This document shows, in pieces, positions 35,724 through 45,181 of a stretch of DNA of 64,000 bases; within the stretch, counting starts at the first letter, position 1; the number at the start of each line of letters is the position of its first letter. The stretch is taken from assembly GCF_001989455.1 (NCBI RefSeq), contig NZ_CP018346.1, forward strand, positions 868,001 to 932,000, read 5' to 3'. The notes under the pieces were generated by a model. It was not told the origin of the DNA and did no database searches. It worked only from the letters and a program-made list of their open reading frames with translations. This DNA comes from Prochlorococcus sp. RS04. Lineage in GTDB: Bacteria > Cyanobacteriota > Cyanobacteriia > PCC-6307 > Cyanobiaceae. The translations under genes and the position numbers were made by a program.

Positions 35724-37712
35724 ATGCAATCAAGTACAAATTCAACTGTAAATAGATCTACTCATGATTCATCTAGATCTAAAAGTAATACTCCAGCTCT
35801 ACGAGTAATACCTCTTGGAGGATTACATGAAATAGGAAAAAACACTTGCGTTTTTGAATATGGTGATGAATTAATGCTTGTTGATGCTGGCCTAGCTTTC
35901 CCATCTGATGGTATGCATGGCGTAAACGTTGTGATGCCTGATACAACTTTTTTAAAAGAAAATCAAAGAAGAATAAAAGGAATGATTGTCACTCACGGGC
36001 ATGAAGATCACATTGGAGGTATTTCTCATCATCTAAAGCATTTTAATATTCCCATTATTTATGGCCCAAGACTGGCAATGTCAATGCTTAGAGGAAAAAT
36101 GGAAGAAGCAGGGGTATCTGATAGAACAACTATACAGACAGTAAATCCAAGAGATGTTGTAAAAGTAGGACAACATTTTTCTGTTGAATTTATTCGAAAT
36201 ACTCATTCTATTTGCGATAGCTTTTCTTTAGCAGTTACAACACCTGTTGGCACAATTATTTTCACTGGAGATTTTAAGTTTGATCATATGCCAGTAGATG
36301 GAGAGCAATTTGATATTGAAAGAATGGTGCATTACGGAGAGAAGGGTGTTTTATGCATGTTCAGTGATTCTACTAATGCCGAAGTTCCAGGTTTTTGTCC
36401 TTCTGAGAAGACTATCTATCCCTCTTTAGAAAAACATATTGCAGAGGCAAAAGAACGAGTTATCCTTACCACTTTTGCTAGTTCTGTGCATAGAGTGACA
36501 ATGATCTTAGAATTGGCTATGAAACATGGAAGAAAGGTCGGTTTGTTAGGTAGATCGATGATAAATGTTATTGCTAAGGCAAGAGATATTGGTTATATGA
36601 AATGCCCAGATGATTTGTTTGTTCCTATCAAACAAATTAGAGATTTGCCAGATAGGGAGACCTTATTATTAATGACGGGTAGTCAAGGAGAACCCCTTGC
36701 AGCGTTAAGCAGAATCTCTCGTGGTGAACATCAACATGTTCGTCTTAAGACAACTGATACTGTAATATTTTCAGCCAGCCCAATTCCTGGTAATACTATT
36801 TCTGTTGTTAATACAATAGATAGATTAATGAAACTCGGAGCAAAGGTTGTTTATGGAAAGGGTGAGAATATTCATGTTTCTGGTCATGGTTTTCAAGAAG
36901 ATCAAAAGTTAATGTTGGCACTCGCAAAACCTAAGTTTTTTGTTCCTGTTCATGGAGAACATAGAATGCTTGTTTGTCATGGGAAGAGTGCACAAACTAT
37001 GGGGGTTCCAAAGGACAATATCTTAATTATTGAAAATGGTGATGTAGTTGAGTTAACACCTAATTCTATTCAAAAGGGTGATCCTGTAAAAGCTGGTGTT
37101 GAACTGCTTGATAACTCACGAAATGGGATAGTAGATGCTCGAGTATTAAAGGAAAGGCAGCAATTAGCTGGGGATGGTGTAGTAACTGTTTTAGCTCCTA
37201 TTAGTACAGATGGGAAGATGGTTGCGCCTCCTAGAGTTAATTTGAGAGGAGTTGTCACTACTGCAGAGCCAAGAAAAATGTCTATGTGGACAGAACGAGA
37301 AATAAGCTGGGTCTTAGAAAATAGATGGAAACAATTATCCAGACAAACTGGGCCGAATAATTTTGAGGTAGATTGGATTGGTGTACAAAGAGAAATTGAA
37401 AATGGTTTATCGAGAAGAATGAGAAGAGAATTACAAGTTGAACCACTTATTTTGTGTTTAGTTCAACCTGCTCCAAGTGGAACTCGTGCTTATATTCCAA
37501 AGATTACCGAAGAGCAAAATTTCTCCAATAGAAATAGAAATAATAATAATTTCTATAAGAAATCAAACAATAATAATCATCCTAATAGTTCAAATAACCC
37601 ACAAAATACCCAAAAAAGTCCAAAAGTATCACAGAATCCATCAGCTGAGACTGCTAAAGAAGATTCATTTGAAGGTAGAACAAGAAGAAGAAGATCAGCT
37701 GTATCATCTTAA
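35724..37712 (+). CDS. rnj: ribonuclease J
   Basis: RNase J is a metallo-beta-lactamase/beta-CASP nuclease with endo and 5'-3' exo activity in RNA decay. The metal motif THGHEDHIGG is near residue 91, and the other metal residues lie in NTHSICDS and FTGDFKFD. The beta-CASP block has HVSGHGFQEDQ, and VPVHGEHRML. The 662-residue protein is longer than average because of a C-terminal disordered tail rich in Asn, Ser and Lys, ending EGRTRRRRSAVSS. The stop overlaps the convergent tilS stop by 4 nt. Confidence 0.96.
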   Translation: MQSSTNSTVNRSTHDSSRSKSNTPALRVIPLGGLHEIGKNTCVFEYGDELMLVDAGLAFPSDGMHGVNVVMPDTTFLKENQRRIKGMIVTHGHEDHIGGISHHLKHFNIPIIYGPRLAMSMLRGKMEEAGVSDRTTIQTVNPRDVVKVGQHFSVEFIRNTHSICDSFSLAVTTPVGTIIFTGDFKFDHMPVDGEQFDIERMVHYGEKGVLCMFSDSTNAEVPGFCPSEKTIYPSLEKHIAEAKERVILTTFASSVHRVTMILELAMKHGRKVGLLGRSMINVIAKARDIGYMKCPDDLFVPIKQIRDLPDRETLLLMTGSQGEPLAALSRISRGEHQHVRLKTTDTVIFSASPIPGNTISVVNTIDRLMKLGAKVVYGKGENIHVSGHGFQEDQKLMLALAKPKFFVPVHGEHRMLVCHGKSAQTMGVPKDNILIIENGDVVELTPNSIQKGDPVKAGVELLDNSRNGIVDARVLKERQQLAGDGVVTVLAPISTDGKMVAPPRVNLRGVVTTAEPRKMSMWTEREISWVLENRWKQLSRQTGPNNFEVDWIGVQREIENGLSRRMRRELQVEPLILCLVQPAPSGTRAYIPKITEEQNFSNRNRNNNNFYKKSNNNNHPNSSNNPQNTQKSPKVSQNPSAETAKEDSFEGRTRRRRSAVSS

Positions 37713-38728
37713 CTTTTTTCAAAATTTATATAGTTTATATAGTTTTTATCCCAAACAATTTTTAAAAACTTTTGCAAATTAATTTGACCTTTATTTTTTT
37801 CATAAATTGAAGTTGCTAATTTTGTTAGATTTTTAGAACTACATTGCTTTGGAGATATTTCTTTTAAAAATCTATTTAAAATTGTGCACCTCGCTTCAAT
37901 ACACATACCATTTAGGAGATTCCTATCAATACCTTTAACATCTTTACAATAAAAATACGCTAGTTCACTTAGATCATTACGTTCATTATTGTATTTGCTC
38001 ATTTTTTGGGAAAAATTATTTATCCTTTCAGAACAACCAGGATAGATGACTTCTAAGGTAGGAATAATTTTTTTTCTTACTAAATTTCTTTTTAATTTCA
38101 GATCTGAATTTGTAGGATCTTCCCAGACTGGGATCTTCATTTCATTGCAAAATTGTTTTGTATCTTCCCTACTGAAAATTAATATTGGTCTTATTAAATA
38201 AATTTGATTTTCTATTAATCTTTTACTCTCAATATTACTCAGACCTGCAAAATTGCTTCCTCTAGATAAATTGAGGATAAATGTTTCTGCATTATCACTA
38301 CTCGTGTGACCAGTTAGCAAATAAATATTATGTTTTTCCTGGTTTTTATTTAATAAAGTTTTGGCTCTTTCACATAATTTTTTATATCTCCATTCTCGTG
38401 CTTTTTCTTCTGAAGATATACCTTCTTTATTTGCTTGATCAAAAGAGAATGATATATTTTTATCTACGCAATAATCTTTTAATTCAAGAGCATATAGTGA
38501 TGATTTTTCGTGCCACTGATGATCACCGTGCCAAACACTAATAGACCAATTATGTAGTTTTTTTAGGTCATTAATTAGGGTTAATAAGGCCATTGAGTCT
38601 TGACCCCCCGAAACACTTATTAAAATATTGGATCCTTTGGGAATTAATATTTTTTTGGCAAGAATCTCCTTATGAAGCTGATGATGCCATGATGACCAAT
38701 TTTTCTGACTTAATTTTTTATCAGTCAT
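37709..38728 (-). CDS. tilS: tRNA(Ile)-lysidine synthase
   Basis: TilS attaches lysine to the wobble cytidine of tRNA-Ile(CAT), so that AUA codons are read as isoleucine. The PP-loop ATPase motif VSGGQDSMALL is near residue 38. The second part, LRNRIRR-like KRNLVRKKIIPTLE, lies near residue 210. The 339-residue length fits the short form of the family. It converges on rnj with shared TTAA stop bases and is divergent from ycf23. Confidence 0.94.
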   Translation of the reverse strand: MTDKKLSQKNWSSWHHQLHKEILAKKILIPKGSNILISVSGGQDSMALLTLINDLKKLHNWSISVWHGDHQWHEKSSLYALELKDYCVDKNISFSFDQANKEGISSEEKAREWRYKKLCERAKTLLNKNQEKHNIYLLTGHTSSDNAETFILNLSRGSNFAGLSNIESKRLIENQIYLIRPILIFSREDTKQFCNEMKIPVWEDPTNSDLKLKRNLVRKKIIPTLEVIYPGCSERINNFSQKMSKYNNERNDLSELAYFYCKDVKGIDRNLLNGMCIEARCTILNRFLKEISPKQCSSKNLTKLATSIYEKNKGQINLQKFLKIVWDKNYINYINFEKS

Positions 38729-38813
38729 TTTGTGTTGCTCAGATAATATTTTTTAAAAAATGCACTGTTTTACTAAAACAATGTCACAATCGGGTAATAA
38801 ATTCATTAAGTAA

Positions 38814-39590
38814 ATGAGTCTGATTAATCTTTTGCCACAAAAAATCAAAGAAGAGTTAAGAAGCAAATCCTTACTCAAAGTTATTTCAGGATTGAATAAT
38901 TTCGATGTTCAGTCTGTGAAAATAATTGTTGAGGCTGCTTCATTAGGAGGTGCAGATCTTGTCGATATTGCTTGTAAACCTGAACTCGTTGATTTAGCAC
39001 TTAAGAATTCAACACTTCCAGTTTGTGTTAGTTCAGTAGTGCCTCGATCTTTTCAAGATTGTGTAAAAGCAGGAGCATCATTAATTGAGATAGGAAATTA
39101 CGATACTTTTTATGAAAAAGGCATTCATTTTTCAGATAAAAAAGTTTTAAACATTACAAAAGAGACGAGGGATTTATTACCTAATTTTCCTTTATCAGTA
39201 ACTGTTCCTCATACTATGCCTATTGATAAACAAGTTGATCTTGCTGTAAAGCTAGTGGAAGAAGGCGTTGATATTATTCAAACAGAAGGTGGTACCAGTT
39301 CTACTCCTTACTCTCCAGGAATTCAAGGTTTTTTTGAAAAATCAGTACCAACTCTTGCAGCTACTTACGCTATTCATCAAGAATTTAAGAAACAATCTCT
39401 GAATATACCAATCATGAGTGCCTCTGGATTAAGCCAAGTAACTTGTCCACTAGCAATATCTTCTGGAGCCTCAGCAGTTGGCGTTGGATCGGTGGTTAAT
39501 AAATTAGATGATTTAATATCAATGATTGCGGTTGTTAGGGGCTTAAAAGAATCTTTGAAAAATTCAATAATTGGAGAAAAAATTTCTTAA
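38814..39590 (+). CDS. ycf23: Ycf23/DUF561 family TIM-barrel-like protein
   Basis: The 258-residue protein matches the Ycf23 family encoded in red algal plastids and cyanobacteria. It reads VISGLNNFDVQSVKIIVEAA near residue 24, GGADLVDIAC, IQTEGGTSS near residue 158 and SASGLSQVTCPLAISSGASAVGVGS near the end. The pattern resembles TIM-barrel phosphate-binding enzymes. Its function is not established. It starts 26 nt before uvrB and is divergent from tilS with an 85-nt spacer. Confidence 0.88.
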   Translation: MSLINLLPQKIKEELRSKSLLKVISGLNNFDVQSVKIIVEAASLGGADLVDIACKPELVDLALKNSTLPVCVSSVVPRSFQDCVKAGASLIEIGNYDTFYEKGIHFSDKKVLNITKETRDLLPNFPLSVTVPHTMPIDKQVDLAVKLVEEGVDIIQTEGGTSSTPYSPGIQGFFEKSVPTLAATYAIHQEFKKQSLNIPIMSASGLSQVTCPLAISSGASAVGVGSVVNKLDDLISMIAVVRGLKESLKNSIIGEKIS

Positions 39591-39619
39591 GATAGCAACA
39601 TCCTTTAGCTACTAGCTTG

Positions 39620-41659
39620 ATGAACAACTATAAGCTTCAAGCTCCTTACGAACCAAATGGAGATCAACCAGAAGCTATTAAAAAATTAGTTAAAGGCGTA
39701 AATAATGGTAAACAGTTTCAGACTCTTTTAGGAGCTACTGGAACTGGAAAAACATTTACCATTGCCAATGTAATTCAACAAACAGGAAGGCCAGCACTTG
39801 TTTTAGCCCATAACAAAACGTTGGCTGCACAACTATGTAATGAATTAAGGGAATTTTTTCCCAAAAATGCTGTTGAGTACTTTATTTCTTACTACGATTA
39901 TTATCAACCTGAAGCTTATGTACCTGTAAGTGATACTTACATAGCCAAAACTGCTTCAATTAATGAAGAAATAGATATGCTTAGGCATTCTGCAACACGC
40001 TCATTATTTGAAAGAAAAGATGTAATTGTTGTAGCCTCAATAAGTTGTATTTATGGTCTTGGTATACCGAGCGAGTATTTAAAAGCTGCAGTAAAATTTG
40101 AAGTGGGAAAATCAATAAATCTACGTTCTTCTTTGAGGTCTCTCGTTGAAAATCAATATACTAGAAATGATATTGAAATTACTAGAGGTAGATTCAGAAT
40201 TAAAGGTGATGTTTTAGAAATCGGTCCAGCTTATGAGGATAGATTAATTAGGATCGAATTATTTGGTGATGAAGTCGAAGCTATTAGATATGTTGACCCT
40301 ACTACAGGAGAAATCCTTGAAAGTTTGGAACAAGTTAGCGTTTACCCAGCGAAGCATTTTGTGACCCCAAAAGAAAGACTTGAGAGTGCAATAAGTGCAA
40401 TTAGAAGTGAATTAAAAACTCAACTGGATAAATTTTCATACGAAGGAAAATTATTAGAGGCTCAACGTCTAGAACAACGCACAAAATATGATTTAGAAAT
40501 GCTTAAAGAGGTTGGTTATTGTAATGGAGTTGAGAATTATGCTCGTCATTTATCAGGCAGAGAGGAAGGTTCACCTCCAGAATGCTTAATAGATTACTTT
40601 CCCAAAGATTGGTTGTTGGTCGTTGATGAGAGTCATGTAACATGTCCTCAACTTCATGCCATGTACAATGGTGATCAATCTAGAAAAAAGGTTTTAATAG
40701 ATCATGGTTTTAGATTGCCCAGTGCTGCAGATAATAGACCTTTAAAATGTGAAGAGTTTTGGGAAAAATCAAAACAGACATTATTTATAAGTGCAACTCC
40801 TGGCCAATGGGAATTAGATCAATGTGATGGTGAATTTATTGAGCAAGTTATAAGACCAACTGGGGTATTAGATCCTGTAATTGATGTAAGACCTAGTGAG
40901 GGCCAAATAGAAGATCTGTTATCTGAAATAAGAATTAGAGCTGAAAAGAATCAACGAGTGCTAGTGACAACACTTACTAAGAGAATGGCTGAAGATCTAA
41001 CTGATTTTTTATCTGAAAATAAAGTAAGAGTTAGATATTTGCATTCCGAAATCCATTCAATTGAAAGAATTGAAATTATTCAAGACCTCAGAATGGGCGA
41101 ATATGATGTTTTGGTAGGAGTTAATTTATTAAGAGAAGGACTAGATCTTCCTGAAGTATCCTTAGTTGCCATTTTAGATGCTGATAAAGAAGGTTTTCTC
41201 AGAGCTGAAAGGTCATTGATTCAAACAATAGGAAGAGCTGCAAGACATGTTGAAGGTGTTGCTTTGCTTTATGCAGATAATTTCACAGATTCAATGAAAA
41301 GAGCAATATCTGAAACTGAAAGAAGAAGAACTATTCAAAAAAAATATAACCAAGTCAATGGTATTACTCCAAAACCTGCAGGCAAAAAAATAGAAAATTC
41401 AATATTATCTTTTCTAGAACTTTCCAGAAAACTAGATGCTGGTGGTTTATCTAAAGATTTAATAAATATAGTTAATAACAAAACTGACGTAATTCTCGGT
41501 TCCAGTGATAATCAATGTTTGCTCGAAGAATTGCCTGACTTAATAGAAAAGTTAGAAATTAAAATGAAAGATGCAGCAAAAGAGTTAAATTTTGAAGAAG
41601 CAGCAAATTTGAGGGATAGAATCAAAAAATTAAGACAAAAATTGGCAAGAAATAATTAA
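39620..41659 (+). CDS. uvrB: excinuclease ABC subunit B
   Basis: UvrB verifies DNA damage and loads UvrC in nucleotide excision repair, of special use in a cell exposed to sunlight. Walker [16 protein letters not shown] is near residue 37, the beta-hairpin region [12 protein letters not shown] near 92, Walker B DESH near residue 336 and helicase motif [11 protein letters not shown] near 537. The C-terminal UVR domain [18 protein letters not shown] is intact. The frame extends to a TTG at 39617, but the adjacent ATG at 39620 is more likely. It converges with lysC with a 7-nt gap. Confidence 0.98.
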   Translation: MNNYKLQAPYEPNGDQPEAIKKLVKGVNNGKQFQTLLGATGTGKTFTIANVIQQTGRPALVLAHNKTLAAQLCNELREFFPKNAVEYFISYYDYYQPEAYVPVSDTYIAKTASINEEIDMLRHSATRSLFERKDVIVVASISCIYGLGIPSEYLKAAVKFEVGKSINLRSSLRSLVENQYTRNDIEITRGRFRIKGDVLEIGPAYEDRLIRIELFGDEVEAIRYVDPTTGEILESLEQVSVYPAKHFVTPKERLESAISAIRSELKTQLDKFSYEGKLLEAQRLEQRTKYDLEMLKEVGYCNGVENYARHLSGREEGSPPECLIDYFPKDWLLVVDESHVTCPQLHAMYNGDQSRKKVLIDHGFRLPSAADNRPLKCEEFWEKSKQTLFISATPGQWELDQCDGEFIEQVIRPTGVLDPVIDVRPSEGQIEDLLSEIRIRAEKNQRVLVTTLTKRMAEDLTDFLSENKVRVRYLHSEIHSIERIEIIQDLRMGEYDVLVGVNLLREGLDLPEVSLVAILDADKEGFLRAERSLIQTIGRAARHVEGVALLYADNFTDSMKRAISETERRRTIQKKYNQVNGITPKPAGKKIENSILSFLELSRKLDAGGLSKDLINIVNNKTDVILGSSDNQCLLEELPDLIEKLEIKMKDAAKELNFEEAANLRDRIKKLRQKLARNN

Positions 41660-41666
41660 AAAGAAC

Positions 41667-43427
41667 TTATTTTTCTAATTCGAAATGATTATGAATTGCA
41701 TTAACTGCTTTGTCACAATCTTTTTCTAAGACAATACAGGAAGTCCTTATTTCACTAGTGGCAATCATTTCAATATTGATATTTTGGTCAGCCAATGCTC
41801 TAAATATTTTTCCAGCCGTTCCAACTTTAAATGCCATTCCCGCTCCTACAGTACTTACTTTGGCTATAGCAGGGCCATCTTCAACGTATGATCCGGGTAA
41901 TTTTTTTGTTAAGGCTTCAAAAACTAAGTTAGCTTTTTCTCTATCTTGTTTATTCATTGTAAGACTAATATCTTTAGTTTTTAAAGAGGAAATTCTTTCA
42001 GACTGAACGATAGTATCGATAAGTAAATTATTTTCCGCTAATGCTAAACATATCGATGCTGCTACACCTGGACGATCAGGCAGTTTTCGAAAACTTACTT
42101 GAACTTGGTTTTTATCTAATGCAATTCCTCTTACTTCAGGTTGATCTTGCTTTTTATTGATTGGATTAACAAATATTTGTGTATCGGATAACTTGAATTT
42201 CTCAGCAACAAATCTTATAGCTTTTGGTATATTATTGATTTCAATTACACAGCTGACTTTAATTTCGCTAGTAGCTATTAACCTGACATTTATATTAGCT
42301 TGAGATAAAGTATCAAATAAATCAGCTGAAACACTAGGTCTGCCCATAATTCCTGCTCCTTGAATACTTAATTTAGTCATGTTTGTTTTTAAGTTATATT
42401 CTCCTCCTAATTGACTAGTTATAAGTTCACATTGTTCTGCAGTCTTTTTAACTTCTAATTCACTAACAGTAAATGTAATATCGTTTTTATTTCCATCATT
42501 TGTCGCTTGTATTATTAAATCTACACTAATACTTGCTTCTGAAAGTTTTTCAAATATTTGTGCAGCAATCCCAGGCCTATCAGGAATATTTGAGAGACTG
42601 AACACTGCTTGGTTTTCTAATACCTCAAGGCTATTGACTGTTTTTGTTAATTCTAAGCTTCCTCTTTTTAGTGGGAGAGGTTGGATTTGACTTTCAAGGA
42701 GAGTCCCACTTGAGTCACTTTGGCTTGATTTGACACACAATTTTATTCCATAATTTCGAGCAATTTCTACTGCTCTTGGATGCAGAACTGAAGCACCGAC
42801 ACTTGCAAGTTCAAGCATTTCCTCGCAGCTAATTTCATCTAAGAGTTTTGCATTAGGAACAATTCTTGGATCAGTAGTAAGAACCCCTGGAACGTCTGTA
42901 TAAATTTCGCACGTCTCAGCTCCTAAAGCTGTGGATAAAGCTACTGCGGAAGTATCTGAACCACCTCTACCCAAAGTTGTAATTTCCATTGAACCAGTAT
43001 GGCTTAATGTTGTCCCTTGAAATCCAGCCACTACAACTACAAAACCCTGATTTATATAATTTTGGATCCTTTCTGTTTTTATATCCAGAATTCTCGCTTT
43101 CCCATGAATTGATTCAGTAATAATTCCAACCTGACTACCGGTCATTGAAATTGCAGGTATTCCGTATTCGTTTAATGCCATTGAGAGAAGAGCTATGGTT
43201 ACTTGCTCTCCAGTTGATAGAAGCATATCCAATTCTCTTCGATTAGGATTTTTACTAATTGATTCCGCTAAACAATTTAAATCATCTGTAGTTTGCCCCA
43301 TTGCAGAGACAACTACGACAATTTCATTTCCTGCTTCTTTACTTTGACAGATGCTACTAGCAATATTTTTAATTTTTTTAATATCACCTACAGATGTACC
43401 GCCAAATTTTTTTACTAGTAAAGCCAT
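41667..43427 (-). CDS. lysC: aspartate kinase with four ACT domains
   Basis: The enzyme phosphorylates aspartate in the first step to lysine and threonine. The kinase domain begins LLVKKFGGTSVGD and has the TTLGRGGSDTSAVAL block near residue 150. The part after residue about 260 contains two repeated ACT pairs (LSNIPDRPGIAAQIFEKL and FRKLPDRPGVAASICLAL; IQGAGIMG and VSTVGAGMA), giving 586 residues. This duplicated regulatory arrangement is the cyanobacterial form, and suggests feedback by lysine and threonine. holA lies 39 nt downstream in transcription. Confidence 0.97.
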   Translation of the reverse strand: MALLVKKFGGTSVGDIKKIKNIASSICQSKEAGNEIVVVVSAMGQTTDDLNCLAESISKNPNRRELDMLLSTGEQVTIALLSMALNEYGIPAISMTGSQVGIITESIHGKARILDIKTERIQNYINQGFVVVVAGFQGTTLSHTGSMEITTLGRGGSDTSAVALSTALGAETCEIYTDVPGVLTTDPRIVPNAKLLDEISCEEMLELASVGASVLHPRAVEIARNYGIKLCVKSSQSDSSGTLLESQIQPLPLKRGSLELTKTVNSLEVLENQAVFSLSNIPDRPGIAAQIFEKLSEASISVDLIIQATNDGNKNDITFTVSELEVKKTAEQCELITSQLGGEYNLKTNMTKLSIQGAGIMGRPSVSADLFDTLSQANINVRLIATSEIKVSCVIEINNIPKAIRFVAEKFKLSDTQIFVNPINKKQDQPEVRGIALDKNQVQVSFRKLPDRPGVAASICLALAENNLLIDTIVQSERISSLKTKDISLTMNKQDREKANLVFEALTKKLPGSYVEDGPAIAKVSTVGAGMAFKVGTAGKIFRALADQNINIEMIATSEIRTSCIVLEKDCDKAVNAIHNHFELEK

Positions 43428-43466
43428 ATTTAAATCATAATGTAAATTCTTAAACTTATAATTTGG

Positions 43467-44468
43467 TTAACTTAAATTAATTAATTTCTCTGTAAAAACA
43501 TTTATAGGATTATTACCTTGTTTTAGTAATGATTCAATATCTACTAAGTTACTCATTAAATTAATTAAATATTCTTGAGATATATTTTTGACTTTTCTTC
43601 GAATAAAAAAAATTCGTTTTGGATTAGAAATGCCTGCAAGATTACAAATCTTTTCTGCATTATCATTACCTGAATTTACTGCTAATTTTATAATGGTATG
43701 AATTCTTATTTGACTAATTAAACCTGCATTAAGTCTTAAAGCAGGTTCTCCTTTCTGTATTGAATAATTTATTTCTATGAGGCTTTCATTAATATTTTTT
43801 TGTAAGAGAAGATCAATGATTTTGAAAATATTGGATTGATGATCACTAAATATTTTTCTTACATCAATACTTTTAAGAAAAAGTTGTGAATTCGAATCAC
43901 TTGATACTGCAGAAAGGTATGTTTTTGCTTTGGCTAATTCATTTATTAGTTTAAAGCTATCATTACCAACTGAATCAATTATTAATTCAGCTGCATTTTT
44001 ATCAATTTTGATATTCATTCCATTTGCTGCATCTTCTAAAAATTTTTTTTGTCCTTCATAGTCCCAGATTTCTGGTAAAGAAAATGACTTTTCTTTAGCT
44101 AAATTATTTTTGATAAGTTTTTGTAAAAATTTAGTACTCTTTAGTCTTGAGTCTGGTTTTTTTGTATTTTGTAAAATGAAATAAGTATTTTGAGGTATAT
44201 TGTCATGAATTTTTTCAAATTTAGTTCTTAGATCCTCATTTTTGGCAGTAAAAATTGGATTATTTTTTAATGTAACTATTCTGTATCCCTCTCCAAAAGG
44301 AGGTGTAAGAACTTCATCAAAAGCTTTTTTGACTTGCTCATCATCATCGCCATTTAAATTTGTTACGTTTATTTCTTTCCATTCTTTGGAAACTTCCTTA
44401 TCAATTAATTTTTGAATAAATGTATTTTGAGCATTTAAATCATTACCCCATAATATTTGTATTGGCAT
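43467..44468 (-). CDS. holA: DNA polymerase III delta subunit
   Basis: The 333-residue protein has the delta-subunit layout: an N-terminal AAA-like domain starting PIQILWGNDLNAQNTFIQKL, a TLKNNPIFTA region and a C-terminal collar domain with a helix around IKLAVNSGNDNAEKICNLAG. It wrenches open the sliding clamp as part of the clamp loader with DnaX. Sequence conservation of delta is weak, so the call depends on overall pattern and the YFILQNTKKPDSRLKS block. It sits after lysC on the minus strand and is divergent from cobH. Confidence 0.85.
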   Translation of the reverse strand: MPIQILWGNDLNAQNTFIQKLIDKEVSKEWKEINVTNLNGDDDEQVKKAFDEVLTPPFGEGYRIVTLKNNPIFTAKNEDLRTKFEKIHDNIPQNTYFILQNTKKPDSRLKSTKFLQKLIKNNLAKEKSFSLPEIWDYEGQKKFLEDAANGMNIKIDKNAAELIIDSVGNDSFKLINELAKAKTYLSAVSSDSNSQLFLKSIDVRKIFSDHQSNIFKIIDLLLQKNINESLIEINYSIQKGEPALRLNAGLISQIRIHTIIKLAVNSGNDNAEKICNLAGISNPKRIFFIRRKVKNISQEYLINLMSNLVDIESLLKQGNNPINVFTEKLINLS

Positions 44469-44526
44469 AATAGCTCAATAAAAACCATATATTAACTATG
44501 ATTACTTCTAACACAAATTAAATTTA

Positions 44527-45150
44527 ATGGTAATAGATCATCCAATTTTTTTGGAAAGCATCAGATTCATAAGATCTCATTTATTAGCCAATGATCTAAA
44601 TTATTTGGAAAAAAAAGTGTTAGAGAGATTAGTCCATACTTCAGGAGATTTTTCAGTTCAAAATCTTGTAAATTTTAGTGAAGGTGCCTGCGAAAAAGGG
44701 GTGCAGGCACTTAAAAATGGTGCTCCGATTTTAACTGATACTGATATGGCTGCAGCAGCAATAAAAACCATGGCAGAAAATACCACTAGGAATGAAGTAT
44801 TCACCGCTAGAATGTGGTTTGGAAAAAATAATCATGCAAACTTAACTAAAACTGCATATGGCTTAAGTGAAGGTTGGAAGGAGTTATCCGCTATGAATTC
44901 TGGAAGCAAATCACCTATTGTAGTTATTGGCAGTTCGCCTACAGCGTTAACTTATTTAATTGATATTTTAGAGAATGCAAAAGATTTTCCTAGTTTAATT
45001 ATAGGAATGCCTGTTGGATTTATTGGAGTAGAGAAAAGTAAAAACAAACTAATTTCTACCGATTTTCCTAGAATTGTTTTGAATTCAACTAGAGGAGGTG
45101 CTGCCATGGCAGCTGCTGCGGTTAACGCCTTATTGAGGGAGACTATTTAA
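44527..45150 (+). CDS. cobH: precorrin-8X methylmutase
   Basis: CobH/CbiC moves a methyl group to form hydrogenobyrinic or cobyrinic acid in (pseudo)cobalamin synthesis. The 207-residue protein has the catalytic histidine in LERLVHTSGDFS near residue 36, GAPILTDTDMAAA near 77 and VIGSSPTALTYLI near 137. The C-terminal NSTRGGAAMAAAAVNALL is characteristic. Prochlorococcus makes pseudocobalamin de novo, so the gene is expected. Only single cob genes are found at such loci. It converges with mutS 31 nt away. Confidence 0.95.
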   Translation: MVIDHPIFLESIRFIRSHLLANDLNYLEKKVLERLVHTSGDFSVQNLVNFSEGACEKGVQALKNGAPILTDTDMAAAAIKTMAENTTRNEVFTARMWFGKNNHANLTKTAYGLSEGWKELSAMNSGSKSPIVVIGSSPTALTYLIDILENAKDFPSLIIGMPVGFIGVEKSKNKLISTDFPRIVLNSTRGGAAMAAAAVNALLRETI

Positions 45151-45181
45151 AGAGTATTTATTTTATAAAAATTTCAAAAAT

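Noticed and set aside
37520-37620. Asn-rich repeat in the RNase J C-terminus as a mobile or phase-variable element
   Set aside because: It is a low-complexity tail in frame, with irregular AAT codons rather than a tandem DNA repeat.
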